Source: Aurelia coerulea
Lineage: Eukaryota > Cnidaria > Scyphozoa > Semaeostomeae > Ulmaridae
NCBI GenBank assembly: GCA_039566865.1
Contig: CM076952.1
Location: 13,474,501-13,538,500, forward strand
DNA: 64,000 nt
Direction of reading: 5' to 3'
The position numbers and the translations under genes were made by a program. The first letter of the stretch is position 1; every line of letters starts with the position of its first letter. Below are positions 21,498 to 33,670 of this stretch, piece by piece. The notes under the pieces were generated by a model that was not told where the DNA came from, searched no databases, and saw only the letters and a list, made by a program, of their open reading frames with translations.

Positions 21498-22142
21498 TGT
21501 ATGCGTTGGATGTTCGTACAAAGACACTACCATTTCATGATAATTGAACATCCAGATCTCAAACAAGTATTCCCAGAACATCCAATAATTTCCTACCGAA
21601 GAAATCCAAACTTGCACAATCATCTGGTTCAAACAAAGCGACAAAAGAACAAAAAGGCCGGCTATTCTGTGCGCTGTGCGTTAGAAAAATCAAACAAAAG
21701 AGGACGTCCATGCAAATAATGTTGCCACATGGGACAAACAAATGACATAACAAATACAAAGACTGGCAAAACATGTCGTATTGACGGTGGTTCCTGCAAC
21801 AGCAAAAATGTGATTTATGCCGCTGAATGTATGAAGCATAAACTAATATACATCGGATATACATCCACAGCTTTAAGCCAAAGGTTTAATAAGCACCGGA
21901 ATGATGCTAAGCATGATCCGGATGCAACGGAACTGGGCAAACATTTCCACGAGAGTGAATCATGCAATTTTGATAGGGATTTAAAGGTACATATCCTGCA
22001 GAGATTAGACGGAGATGGTGATAAATCAGATCATTACGAAAACTTGAGGATATCGCGACTAGACTCCAGAGAACCAAACGAACTAAATTCTAGCCTTAAT
22101 GAGCTCGGAAAGACATTATATAAACTATACAAGCATGTGTAG
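21498..22142 (+). pseudogene. PLE GIY-YIG endonuclease region, one in-frame stop
   Basis: The frame runs from about 21498 to a stop at 22140-22142 with one internal TAA at 21717-21719, in the zinc-cluster region (GRPCK, stop, CCHM). The domain core is KNVIYAAECMKHKLIYIGYTS followed by LSQRFNKHRNDAKHDPDATE. The distal part includes FDRDLKVHILQRLDGDGDKS. The region before 21498 is replaced by the inverted minus-strand copy, so the RT is absent. Confidence 0.8.
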
Positions 22143-22283
22143 CAGTTTAATAAAGTTTCGTCACATCAATCGTTCTCCGTTCTCTATTTCATTGTTAGAA
22201 TTTTAGACTCCTTTTATTTATGGAACACAACATTCACATTTGATAACGTTAGATTGTAAAACATTTATTCGAACATTATTTGA

Positions 22284-22310
22284 CTGATGAAGGTCTACGA
22301 TAGATCGAAA
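22284..22310 (+). ncRNA. Hammerhead-like motif at PLE 3' end
   Basis: CTGATGA (22284-22290), extra A, stem GGTCTA/TAGATC with loop CGA, then GAAA. It lies 140 bp after the GIY-YIG stop. Confidence 0.5.
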
Positions 22311-22342
22311 ATTTTCAAACAAACTAGTCTTGTTTTCTCTGC

Positions 22343-22345
<3 letters not shown>

Positions 22346-22388
<43 letters not shown>

Positions 22389-22512
22389 CGTTATTATTAT
22401 TATTATTATTGTTATTATTATCATTATTATTATTATCATTGTTATTATTATCATTATTATTATTATTACTATTATTATCACCATCATCATTATTATTATC
22501 ATTATTAATTTG
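22346..22512. repeat. Interrupted (TTA)n microsatellite
   Basis: About 165 bp of TTA units with scattered ATC/GTT variants. It directly follows the PLE end sequence GTTTTCTCTGCGTATTA. The inverted sister at about 20700-20735 has the same end sequence but no array. Confidence 0.9.
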
Positions 22513-22671
22513 ATTAGCATCATCATCATTACTACATACATTACATAACCGTTGTAAACTTAACCCATATAACCTCTGCGTAGCCATCATATCTAACCAA
22601 TCACGTGTTATTTCTCCTTTTCAAATCGCTGTACATATTCAAATTTTTATTATAACTGTAACATTACAGCC

Positions 22672-22700
22672 CTGAAGAAGTCCTGCATGGCAGGACGAAA
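22672..22700 (+). ncRNA. Hammerhead-like motif, solitary PLE tail
   Basis: CTGAAGA, extra A, a perfect 7-bp stem GTCCTGC/GCAGGAC with loop ATG, then GAAA. No PLE coding region lies directly upstream, so this is a solo 3' end, perhaps of another PLE family. Confidence 0.45.
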
Positions 22701-22703
22701 TAT

Positions 22704-24260
22704 TGGCAAAAAAGAAATTCATCATATTTGCTGTTGTTTTTTGTCGCATTGCGGTGTTTCTGCCTTTAAATTTATTCATTTTTTCGTCATCGCAAGCATC
22801 TTCGGATCCGACAATCGACGCTGGTATCGTGGCCTTTACTTTTTCAAATTATTTTATAGAGAAATAAGATTGCTAACAAATACCTGGGTATTTCCTGGGA
22901 ACTTTACCGATGGAATGGCGCTTGTTGGTATAATTCGTCAAGCAAGTTGCTAGCCAAGCATCTGACTTCAGCAAGCGCTGCTAAAGTTTGTTATTCAGGT
23001 CATTCTTCTTGTGAGCAAATCTCCTCTCGGGAAGAAACAAAATACTCACAGGGTCAAGTTCCCTTGAAGCACGCTTCTTTGGTAACTTGAGTCCACTGCA
23101 GTGGCTATTATCAACATTTTCTCTTCATTTTGGACGGTTTTGTAGACCGTTTAGGCAGAAACAACATCAGAGCAAATCCTAGTTTCAACAGTCTCAACTC
23201 ACATCAGGTTAAGAATTTTCCTGCCACTCCAGATTTTGACCAATGATAGAAGAGAGCTAAAGTCAAGCTCGGAAATCGATGACCGAAATCGGAAATTGAT
23301 GAAAATGTTTATAAATCAAATGAAATCGACAATGAGTCATTAAAATTCAGCGAAGAAAGTTTAACTGGATGAATTGACTCACTGGGAACACAAAATAAGG
23401 GGAACCTAAGATTGATATACTACATTCTCCGTCGCCACTGCCTCAGTAATAAAAGTTTAGTACCTTTTAAAAGCCAGTTATCGCTTTGTTGATGTAGTTG
23501 CAATGATATTTAGCAAATAGAAAGACACTGATATGACTTTACGTCATTTTTAAGAGGCTGTATTGGTAAGGATTAAGACCCCAAATGATTAGCCTTATTC
23601 AAAATCAGTTTTCTCCGAATTTACGCGTTCTTTTGGAAAAGCCGCAAGGAAAATTTGAAGATATTAGTACTGATTTGAAAAATCTAATTTTCCTCGAATT
23701 TACCTTATAGTCGCTTGCACGACGAGCCAAATGTGAGCGGTACTTTCTCCCGCCGTTTCTTTTATTTGCATGACGTTTTAGTCACATCTGATTGGTTGAC
23801 GTGCAAATGTAAACATTCTGTTCGGCTCTATTGAAAGAGTATTTGTCCTTGTTGGACGGAGCGTTATCTAGGGGGGGGGGGCTAGAAAATGAAGGGGCGA
23901 AGTAATTTTTGGAATTTTCTTCCAAAATCCGCCAAAATGGGAAATATCGCGGGGGTACGTACACTTTCGCTTTGTAAGCGTGAAGAACAATAAAATCCCT
24001 ACCTGTCCCACAATGCCCAACGAATGTGATATGATATCCTACTCTCCCAAATAAAACATCAAGAGGAGATCCCAATAATCCTAGGTTGCATCAAGAGTAT
24101 GTTGAAATTGACCACAGTGTTATTTCATTATTAAACGCAAAAGTGATCTACATCTGCTTTCAATTACATTGTAATGTAAAACAATGTAATGTAAAAGCAA
24201 TGTAAAAGTAATGACTAAACAACAATAAAATAAATAATTACAAATTCAGCACAAAATCAC
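22704..24260. other. No gene recognised
   Basis: AT-rich unique-looking sequence with short frames only. A run of eleven G's lies near 23870. I see no domain, clear inverted repeat or TSD. Confidence 0.5.
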
Positions 24261-24264
24261 TTAA

Positions 24265-24538
24265 AGGACAAGTCCGGGGTTGGTATGATTGATGATCAAG
24301 TATGCCATTTTCAATGCATGAGTACACGATAAAGAGTCTAGCAGTGATTAAGAGGCAAAAAACAATCGCACAGCCTCGTTTTCGTTTGCGTGATATGACG
24401 TCACTTCGCTCAAATTGCTTATTTGAATACGTAATTTCACAAGGAGAAGGCAAAAAATAGTGAAAAAAGTATCATACATCATTAATAGCAGTATTATCTT
24501 GTATTTTATCATCAATCATACCAACTCCAGACTGTCCT
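24265..24538. mobile_element. 274-bp TTAA-type MITE
   Basis: Flanked by TTAA (24261-24264, 24539-24542). The ends are AGGACAAGTCCGGGGTTGG and the complement of AGGACAGTCTGGAGTTGG, followed by TATGATTGATGAT on both sides. The first bases AGG resemble the 4-kb element at 6324. Confidence 0.85.
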
Positions 24539-24639
24539 TTAAGACGTTTCAAGTATGTTGGACCTAACCGAATAATTCACGACCAAGACATTCAAGAAAA
24601 GTCAGAGAAGAAAAAACAACTTCGACTAAACCTGTCCAG

Positions 24640-26720
24640 CTGCCATGACGTCACTGAGTACAAACAAGGTGATAAAAAACAAGCGAAATAAGATCTTGCA
24701 TGAAATCACGAAGAGACTCAAGCAAAATCAGGAACTAAATCACAAAGTTAGTCAGCTTGATCAAAGAGAAGATGCTTTTAAGCCTGGTTCTCATATAGCT
24801 TCAAACCATCGGCGACCTGCCGGCGACCCATCGGCGACCCACCGGCGACCCACCGGCGACCTTGCTCAGGTAGTCTAATTTTAATGAGAACACTCAGCGC
24901 CGATGGGGCGCCGACTGCCGGCGTCCTGACGCAGTCATTCGAAAAAGTTGAGCTGAGTTCAACTTTTTCACTCTGCTGCGGCACCGGCGCCAATGAAAAT
25001 TATATGAGAACATGAGGCGGCGCACTGCCGGCGTTGCGTCAGCGAATCATTTGCATTCCCTGTGATCAGGTGACCATAACAAGCCAAACAAATACGAGGA
25101 TCAGCGGGGAATGCACACTGAGATATGGTTGACGGCGCCCTGCCGGCAACATGTTGCCGATAGGTCGCCGACGAGTCGCCGGCAGTTTAACTTTTGCAAC
25201 GCAGTAGTGACGCCGATGGGTCGCCGTCGGGTTGAGATTATATGAGAACCAGGCTTAAAGATGCATAAGTCAGTGAAAATTTTACAGCAAAGTCCTTTAG
25301 AAATCCTTGTGTATGATGAGAACAAAAAGTGCACAACAAAACCATCATAGAAGAGCGATCAGAGGACATTTCGAGCAGCGATTCAGCGACGATGAAGCTG
25401 GTAGTATAAAGCCATATGATGGGCAGCTGGCATAAATAAACTGAATAATAACAAAACCTCAGGAACTGATAATACATCTGCCGAAATGGTGAAGTATGGC
25501 CCCCTAACACTGTTTGAAATCATCAAAGAAATGTTCAATAAAACCTTTGAAAAAGAAATAGAAGTAGATTCAGGCGAAGGCATACTAGTGTAATGTCATT
25601 ACAGAAACCTGGCAAAACCAAAGGCACTGCTACCAACCTGCGACCAGTAATATTACTCCCACTGCTAAGAATATAGATTTACGTCTTGTCAAATATAGTT
25701 TTACGTCGCATTCAACCTAAGGTAGAACATTTCTTAGCAGATTCACAAGGAGCATATCGAAAAAAAGGCAGTACATCAGACATAGTCTGGGCATACAAGC
25801 GGATCATTGCGAAGACACAAATATCAAAACTTTAAGTTTACATCACTGGCATAAACATGAGCAACACTTTTTGATACAATCTGACATGAACAGCTCATTG
25901 ATATTCTACAGAAATTCCTCGAAGAAGATGAAGTAAGAATGGTTATCAGGACGTAAGAATAAACAACACCGAAACAGAGCCTTTACTAGCAGTATGGGTT
26001 CCCCACAGGGTGATGCACTCAGTGGTATACCGTTTGACATCTATTTTGAAAAATCAAGTCCAAAAGTAAGAAATTTTTGACATGAAATGGACGGTGATAA
26101 TGACGAAGAGAGTACTAACAGGTCTCCAACCATTTTACCTCAGGAAGCTATATATGCTGATGATGCTGATTTCCTTACGACAAGTGAAGAAGAGAAGAAT
26201 AGCATCACATATAAGATTAGAGAGATTCTACTAAGAGATAATTTAAAAGTAAACAATAGCAAAATAGAGCGAAAGGACATTTTACGAGGAGACAAGAAAC
26301 ACAGAGCGATGGAGGACACTCAAAAAGCTTGAATATCTGTCAGGGGATACAGAAGATATACAAAGATGAAAACAATTGTCCATTGCATTGCACCCCTTCA
26401 TAGATTAACTCACGTCTGGGAAAAACTTCGCCTCAAGCTTTAATTAACACTCGTAAAACCAGTCTTGATGTATAACAGCTCAACTTGGGGACTGACACAA
26501 TAAGATGCAAAAGGTCTTGATGCTTTTAACAAGCAGAAACTGAGACAGCTAATAGGAAAGGAGATACCCTAGCCTCAACCCCAGCAAGATTTCCAATCAA
26601 AGCTTGCATAAAAGAATGCTAAGAACGTCCAACTTCATAAATATCCTGAAAGGTCGATGACGGTTGTTTGGTCATATATTACGTGTATCTGATGAATGTG
26701 CAGAAACATATGTATCTGAG
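24640..26720 (+). pseudogene. Decayed reverse transcriptase of a second retroelement family
   Basis: Recognisable pieces in shifting frames: ITKRLKQNQELNHKVSQ (24.7 kb); KSVKILQQSPLEIL (25.27 kb); GTDNTSAEMVKYGPLTLFEI (25.46-25.52 kb); an LRPVILLPL-type block near 25.64 kb; a QGAYRKKGSTSDI block near 25.75 kb; the catalytic-type box IYADDADFLTTS (about 26.15 kb); YNSSTWGL (26.47 kb); and a FGHILR-like end near 26.67 kb. Many stops and frameshifts. The family is the same as the fragment inserted at 47738. A TTAA MITE (24782-25254) interrupts it. Clade not assigned. Confidence 0.7.
24782..25254. mobile_element. 473-bp TTAA-type MITE with CGGCGACC tandem words
   Basis: TIR GCCTGGTTCTCATAT at 24782 and its complement ending 25254; TTAA on both sides (24778-24781, 25255-25258). 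Removing the element and one TTAA makes the flanking RT pseudogene contiguous. Near the left end CCGGCGACCCA-type units repeat several times, with inverted versions near the right end. TIR differs from the AGG-type TTAA elements. Confidence 0.85.
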
Positions 26721-27138
26721 TATTTTTTGGATGTACATTTCTGGCAGCATACTTTTCTCTGTTCTTTATGATGCCAAGAAACAGAAAAACATTGGTGCCA
26801 ATTTTTCTAAACAGTTTTATGGCTATTTTATCGATTTTTCATTCTTGGGGAGCACATCATTGAGAAGTATCACATTTAAAAACAGGCCTAAATTGACAGC
26901 TCTTTACAGAATGGATAACGCAATTTTTTGCTTGTCGTGTTCCTAGTATGTTCCTAGAGGATCATGAGGATCTCATGATCGTCTTTCGTCTACTGTTTTT
27001 CCTTAGACTTGAATTTCAGGAACCTTGTTATAGAATTTAGAGCTCTTGGGAGCCTTTATTAGAAAAGGGGTCATCTTTCAAGGATTTTTTAGAAAGTTGA
27101 GGTAAAGTTGCAATCTGTGTATAGACATAGGAGCCTGG
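26721..27138. other. No gene recognised
   Basis: AT-rich sequence between the RT pseudogene and the Transib-like element. Nothing supportable seen. Confidence 0.5.
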
Positions 27139-27143
27139 AGGTG

Positions 27144-28955
27144 CACAGTGTGCCCAGGGTGGGAATAAATTAATTTTCGAGTTCTCGATTTTGAACCTTT
27201 AAGGGATATTTTTCAATTGCATATACCCTGTACTAAAAGGTGCAAAAGACCAGACTTCAAAATATCCATCCGTTCCAGAGATACAGCACTTCAAAGTTGC
27301 AAGTTTCACAAAACTTAACTGAACGAATTCTTCGAGCAACTTTTCGTCTCAAATAGTATGCATCAAACATTTAATCATTGATTCACTTCCCCTAAAGTTA
27401 GAGCGATTGCAATAGGCTCATTCAAAAGCTGGGGAAATAAGCTTTCTAACTATCATCAATAGAATTTGATATTGGCAATGAAATGATTTCAATTTTGGAA
27501 GCAAACTTGTGACATAAAGAGTTTTTATTTCCCTTGTCGCCGTCTGTAACATCTTGTTACGTTTTATAGATTTCAAAAGATGCGGGTCATTGCGGGGATA
27601 TGCCGTTGCTTCCTTGTTATTGCATGCACTTCGAGGGAGTAGAAAATGCTAATTTCGCTTAAGGGGGGATAAGGACAAAGGGTGGGGAATGGTTTCAAGA
27701 CGGTACTTTCGGAGTCAAAATTACAAAAGTTCTTGCTCTCATATGTTGTTTATGTTGCACTACCTGTAGGAAAATATTTCGTTTAATACGATGATGCTTT
27801 CCTCAATATAATACCAGCCTTAGCTCATCCCAAACTTAAATTTGAAAAAGGAGGTTGATGGGCAGGGGGTCAAAGGAGCGGAAGGGGGGGTAAAGTGCGC
27901 TTTTTTTCAAAAATTGAATAATAAGAGCTTATCACCATATTATGAATTTCGATATTGCATTCTTCCATCAACAGTATTGCATATAATAAACACTGTATGC
28001 ATTTTAGGGGAAACCATTCACATGTACATTGATGCTGTCATCTCTTCAGTCTCAAAATTGTGGTGCACGTTTTTTTGCGTCATCTCCTACTTTTCCACAC
28101 ACTAAACGACATGGACATGGTCGCTTTGAGGCAATATAGGGATTTGACACGATAAGCACACGCCGGAATATGCCATGAATGTTCTTTTTTACTGAAGTTT
28201 GCCCTGCCCGTGCACATTGCCCACTTTGAAATGACCTCACATGTTTGTTCCAGCTTTCTAATTGATTCTAACTCCACTTCGCAATTGATTTTGCCATCCA
28301 AGAAAGCTATTTTCTCCTGCATATTTTGCAACTAATATTAAATTTTCAAATTCACTAATTATATTAAAAGAAAGGTGGAAGAAATATGGTAATTATTTGC
28401 AGTAAACAAATAAAACCTCACTTTTTTGTCAAAAATAACTCAGTTCTTGCTAGTAAACAACTCGAATTCATACAAACCAGTTCACAAGTTTTTCTTTATT
28501 CCTTGAGATTTATATTGAAATGGTTATAGTGAAACACCCTAGTCTTAGAAAACTTTACGTAATAAAGAATACATTTTTGAAAAATAAAGAAATCTAGTGC
28601 AGAAAGGTGGACATGAAACCACTACATATTCCCATGGGAATATTGGGTCCCAGACCTCGTAAATAGTAGTTATTTCATTCAAGCTCGTTGTCTGTACCAT
28701 TGCTGATTCCTGATGCGCTCTTGAAACCTTCTCTGAAAATACCAGCAGTAAATTCAATACAGTGCTATTTTGTCAAAATCGCCCAAATAAGGAAATTTGC
28801 CCCAGCACCCCCCTATTTCGGAAAATTGCAAGATATCCTTCATGTTATGTCCTCCTTTAGAAAACCTTTCTAACGAGCCCTCAACCATATTTTTATCAGT
28901 TTTCTTTCTTGCGCTATGAATTTATTCTCGAAATCAGAGATCTGGGCACACTGTG
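27144..28955. mobile_element. Transib-like element A, non-autonomous, RSS-like ends
   Basis: Ends are CACAGTGTGCCCAG (27144) and its exact complement (ending 28955). Flanks are AGGTG on both sides (27139-27143, 28956-28960), a 5-bp duplication. A GAATAAATT 9-mer starts 12 bp after the left heptamer (27163-27171) and 21 bp inside the right heptamer (28919-28927, inverted). Transib elements, relatives of RAG1/2, make 5-bp TSDs and have ends like recombination signal heptamers. The 1.8-kb interior has no recognisable transposase, so mobilisation would need a partner. Confidence 0.8.
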
Positions 28956-28960
28956 AGGTG

Positions 28961-29835
28961 GGGAGGGGGCTAAGATCTTAATCCTCCAAGTTTTTCAAGA
29001 AACAAAACAGAAGAAACAGAAGAAACAAACTTTTTCAGGATCCTGCTAGGGTTTTATGACCTCGTAAAACTTTTAGGCATTGGTTGCTCTGTTTTTCCTC
29101 CTTAACGATTGAAGCTGGTCTGCCAGGTTTTACACGCCACTTCGAAGTTCGTTATCTTCTAAAAAAATCTGTTTCTCGTACCGTTTCTTGGCCCTAAGAA
29201 TTTTCACTGGATGAACTGTGTTTTGGTAACATTCTCTGTGCAATTTTTAAGATGGCAATTTTTTAAGATGACAAAATCATGGTCACAGTAGCTTGCTCGC
29301 TCCGTGACAGCATGTAAAAATTTGTCAAACGAATCAGGGTCTGGAGATCTGGGAGATACTTCCCGTCTAGCATCTCCTACTTAATTCAAAACCAAGTTTT
29401 CTTTTTTACCATTTAGAATGCAAAGCTAGTAGCTCTCGCAAAGCTCTCGCCTCGCAGTCTCTTACTGCGTTAATTTTTCGAGACCCTGCCCTATTTCGAT
29501 TTTTTAGGGTCACTAGATCCATAAATGTTCGTGCGATTGCTTTAAATCACTTTCCATTTATAAAAACAGTATGAACACATTCGCCTGGAAAAAGTCTTGC
29601 TGTCATCCTCAAAAGAAAAGAAATGAAAGGAAAAAGCTAATGAAATGGAAAGTCAGTGCAAAGAAATATACATGCTGTAAACAAGGCTGATTGAAAGCCG
29701 CCGGTGTATAAGGTGTTTGGAGCTATAAACAATATTTTCAGTATATACTGAACATAAAAAAAAAGAATTGGATGATAAAAACTGTTTGCTGTGTCATAAT
29801 TGAACAAAGAAGGATCTAAAAATAGCATCAATCAA
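28961..29835. other. No gene recognised
   Basis: AT-rich, short frames only, no clear repeat structure seen. Confidence 0.45.
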
Positions 29836-30430
29836 TCAATAGTCATGTGATTAGTTGCTAGGCAACCAAAAACAATGCGAATTTTGACAAAATCGAGCTA
29901 TTTGCAAAAAAGGGCCCATTTCTAAGAAATAGCTGGATAAAATCGGCCAAACACCATCCAAATGCTTGCTTGATACCATCGATTTGTAGTTTCATATGGT
30001 TTCATACGGATATTTTTGGTTTCTAATTAATCAACTAATTAAATAATGAAAATTTGATTCCATGCAAAATTGTTTGCTCAATAATTATGAATAAAAAACA
30101 ATAAGTTCGCATATCATTTGTGAAATCAAGTACCTTAATCGATATTTGAAGTCATTTCATAAGTTTTGCGTGCAAAAATTACTAATTCATAAGGAATCTG
30201 ACGTTATAAAGATTGATGACGTCATAGAAATAATAACTGCTGATGTCAGCAAATATAAATAAATTATATATCAAATGAAAGTACTCATCGAATCGAATGG
30301 TATATATATATTGCTGAGATTTAGTTACAAAGAAAGAAATTAGAGCTATTTTAAAGAATTTCTTTGTGACCACTCTCCAAATATGGGCATGTGGTGGTCA
30401 CGTGGTCAAACAATGAGATCCTCAAATGGA
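29836..30430. repeat. Diverged relative of the TTAA MITE at 35254
   Basis: It shares TGACGTCAT words, CTGATGTCAGCAAATAT and CCAAATATGGGCAT followed by a CACGTG stretch with 35.4-36.0 kb and, inverted, with 45.6-46.3 kb. Ends are not found, so it is probably an internal or decayed copy. Confidence 0.5.
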
Positions 30431-30859
30431 ACAGCAACCATGAAACCCAAAGCAAATAGGTGGTTCACTAAAATTCAGCTGGGTTTGTAAATATGAAAAT
30501 TAAGTTCACCTTTTGAAGAACTGGAAGTGTGGGCCAAAGACTTTCCACGATCACCCAGTTCAATGTAAATAGTAACCTTGTTTTCAAGTAACATTTTGAA
30601 TTCGATGGGCTGTTCTTCAAGTACAAGTTAGTTCTTTAGTTGGAAGGCAAGTTCATTCTGGACAGAATTCAGGGATGCTGTTTGAAATAGTGGAATATCT
30701 TATAATCCTATTTGCAGGAAATTTCGGCTAGATTTCGCAGGAAATTCCGATTTTTGAATTTTGCTGCCAGGAAGAAAAAACTTTTTTCCAGCCCTGTATA
30801 AGGACTACATTATCTTCATTCTTAATAGACAAAAGAGACATTTGCAAAGAGTTGATGTC

Positions 30860-31240
30860 ATGACTCTGCAGCAACCGCAGATAATGGCACAAAAACTAGA
30901 AAAAATACCCTTAAACGTGGTCAGAAAATTGGCACCAACGTTTTACTCTTTCTCAGCATGCTGAAGAAGGTAGAAAAGCATGTTGCCACAAATTTACATC
31001 AACAAATTATAGGGCTCTGCACTATGAGACACCAGCAGTGAATGCTGTGAAATTCTACTTTGAAAGATCAGAAAAAGGGTTCAGAGGGAGACCTCGAGAA
31101 ACTATCGTAACAACATCAATCAGAGACATCACCAGAGTCAGATCAATGAAAAGAGATTTTCCAATACCAACTATGAAGAAAGAGGAGACTTTGAACAGAA
31201 AAGATCAGCAGCACGGGACTGCAAAGATTGGCAAAGGACC
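30860..31240 (+). pseudogene. C-terminal fragment of the second RT family
   Basis: In-frame pieces LQQPQIMAQKLEKIPLNVV, then YETPAVNAVKFYFERSEKGF and GRPRETIVTTSIRDI. The GRPR-T motif near the end matches the RT fragment at 48.3 kb (GRPPTTWI). Stops break it. It ends close to the MITE at 31322. Confidence 0.5.
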
Positions 31241-31321
31241 TCAGAAATAGTTTGCAGAGCAGCAGAAGCAGAAACTACAAGAAATTTTCATGCCGTAACT
31301 GCGTGACTACAATTATATATA

Positions 31322-32117
31322 CCGGGTGCACCAAAATAAACCATGCACTTTTCGCAGGCCACGACACATGGTACACCGGATCAATTTTGAACATTTATGA
31401 CTCAATCTTAGCAGAGAGCAAGAACTAGATTCTGGTATTTTTTGCAATTTTTTATTGTTTTTAATTTTCAGAGAAATAAGAGAGTTTCTTAAGATTATCG
31501 TTTTGGTTAACATTGAAAACGATCAAAAAACATCGATCAAGTCTTTTGAAGAATTGACATTAACGGACAAAGAGAAAACTTTTTTGTGGTGATTTGGGAT
31601 TTAGACATCGATTAATTGTAAACTGCTGCACGAGCACTGGCTCTATCTTGGGAAAAATGTACAAATATTTTCAATGATATTAAGATATTCTCAATGGTAT
31701 AAAGAAATGTCTGTCCTTCTGTAATTTCATTGAATTTATGCTTTGGTGCAGGTTTCGTTCCTATGTCAAGGGGGGTATAAAAAGATAAACAGGGAACCGT
31801 TATGGTGCCAAGCAAGCATGCAGATTTGTTGAATCTATGACATGCAGAAAGGCTTGGCCCGGCACTTTATTGCAACTACTATAGAATTTCGTTTACAATA
31901 ATTAATTTCTACATCCCCAAATCACCCCGAAAACGTTTTCTTTGTCCACTCATGTCGAGTCTTTAGAAACTTTGATCGATGTGCTTCTATCTCTAAAAGA
32001 TGAAAACAAAACATTTGCATAAAATCCTAGAATCTGACTGTTCAAGATTAAGTCCAGCCTTCGATTTATCGTGGCCTGCCAAAAGTGCATAGTTACAGTT
32101 TATTTTGGCGCACCCGG
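31322..32117. mobile_element. 796-bp mariner-like MITE
   Basis: Ends CCGGGTGCACCAAAATAAAC and the complement of CCGGGTGCGCCAAAATAAAC. TATA lies on both sides (31318-31321, 32118-32121), compatible with a TA target. The second motif GGCCWCGA also recurs inverted. Related copies at 36180-36296 (right end only) and 56554-57131. Confidence 0.8.
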
Positions 32118-32121
32118 TATA

Positions 32122-33262
32122 CTCAAGATGATTAACTCGAATAAGATTTTATTCCAACTTTATGTGCTTTAACCAAGTGCATAGATATTTTAATCAAAGA
32201 AAACAAAATGTGTGTGTGACATTCGTTTTGGATGTTCTAACAAATCCTATTCATTGAATCTTAAAGAAATAAATTTCTGAAATACCAAGAAAATAATGAA
32301 GACCATCCTGTTAATGACATTTTTAGTGAGTGGGATTGAATGAACTATGGCAGAAAATTAATAAATTACCTTCTCTGTTTTCTCTAATGGATTCATTGCT
32401 GAAATGTAACATAAAACATTTTTAAGATTTTCTTGAAAGAGATAAACACTTTGGGAGAGGGCATTGCACAGTTATCCAGAAAAAAATGAAAGAAATACAA
32501 AGACATGAAGTTTAACATTTGAATTTGCCTTATCATCAAGCACATTTGGAGGTTCATGAACCAAAAAGAATTTGTAATTGGACAACGGATAGCTCAGAAA
32601 ATTTCAAAGTAATATGTTCCTCTGCTCAGAAATATCCAAAAGCTTTTCCTCTCTCCTTTCCAAATGTCATCTTATTTCAATCCTCTAGTCATGAACTTTC
32701 AAATGATTTCAGTGTTGATTGAAAATATAAATATATTGGTACATTTCCATGCAATTCATAACAGTGGACACTTTTAGCATTTCATAGCTTCAAGGGCTAT
32801 TTCAAAAATTCAAGTTAAAACATCGAAATTGGGGCAAAATTGATTAACCAAAAAATCCCAAAACCAAAGCCGTTGCTGCAAGTTTCTACCAAATGGTTTG
32901 TTCAAAGGTGAACCCAAAAAGAATTATGGTCATTAATATTTTGCTTGTACAACAGAGTTTAATGAAGTGTTTCAGTGCTTTCTGCAATAAAAATACATCT
33001 TTTTCAGTAATCTATTTCAAGTGGGCTGAAAGGATTTCTAGGCATTTAAAGCTAATTTAGGCCCACAATACTTTCTACATCCAGGCATGGGACCCCTTGT
33101 TCAACGTCCCTTCTGCAGGATGGCTAAGTGAGTTGCGAGGTCAGGCATCCGAGAGGTCACCCATCGGGTGTTTGAGGAAATCAGACCAACGAGTGCAGAG
33201 AAAATGCAGTTTGAACTTTACAAAAATTGTTAGCAGTGCCTATTTTAAGCCGAATTTACAAG
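32122..33262. other. No gene recognised
   Basis: AT-rich sequence with short frames. No domain or repeat structure supported. Confidence 0.45.
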
Positions 33263-33270
33263 ACCACAAT

Positions 33271-33662
33271 CAGCGGCGTAGCCAGGGTAAATTTATTGGA
33301 GGGTAATAGATTGAGGGGGTCTGGGGGTGAAGCCCCCAGGAAAATTTTCGGGGCCACACCCTTTACTTTGGCTTAGAATACATCTCCCAATATTATGCTT
33401 GCCTTAAGCGACAACGAAACCTTGATCGTTTTGCAACAGTTGTCCTATGAATCAGAGCACGAGGAAAATTTTTGAAGAAAGATCCTTTACTTTGGCTTAG
33501 AATGCATCTCCCAATATCATGCTTGCCAGTGCTAAAATGAAAGATTGGCATTTCTCGGAAAATTCTTACCCAACCTATACCCAGCTATTTTCTCTTCGGT
33601 TTTAGAGGAATCTTGAGGACCATCCTTCCACCAATTGCCCCCCCCCCATGGCCATGCCACTG
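33271..33662. mobile_element. 392-bp hAT MITE
   Basis: The 8-bp TSD ACCACAAT is exact (33263-33270, 33663-33670). TIR CAGCGGCGTAGCCAGGG pairs with the complement of CAGTGGCATGGCCATGGG. The interior has two copies of CCTTTACTTTGGCTTAGAAT (33360, 33482). Relatives lie at 37185-37540 and about 60640-60760. Confidence 0.9.
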
Positions 33663-33670
33663 ACCACAAT

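Noticed and set aside
22218..22590. Ile/Met-rich and Asn-rich frames
   Set aside because: They are translations of an interrupted TTA/ATC microsatellite.
24800..25240. CRISPR-like array of CGGCGACC units
   Set aside because: Units are short and adjacent without unique spacers, inside a TTAA MITE of a eukaryotic genome.
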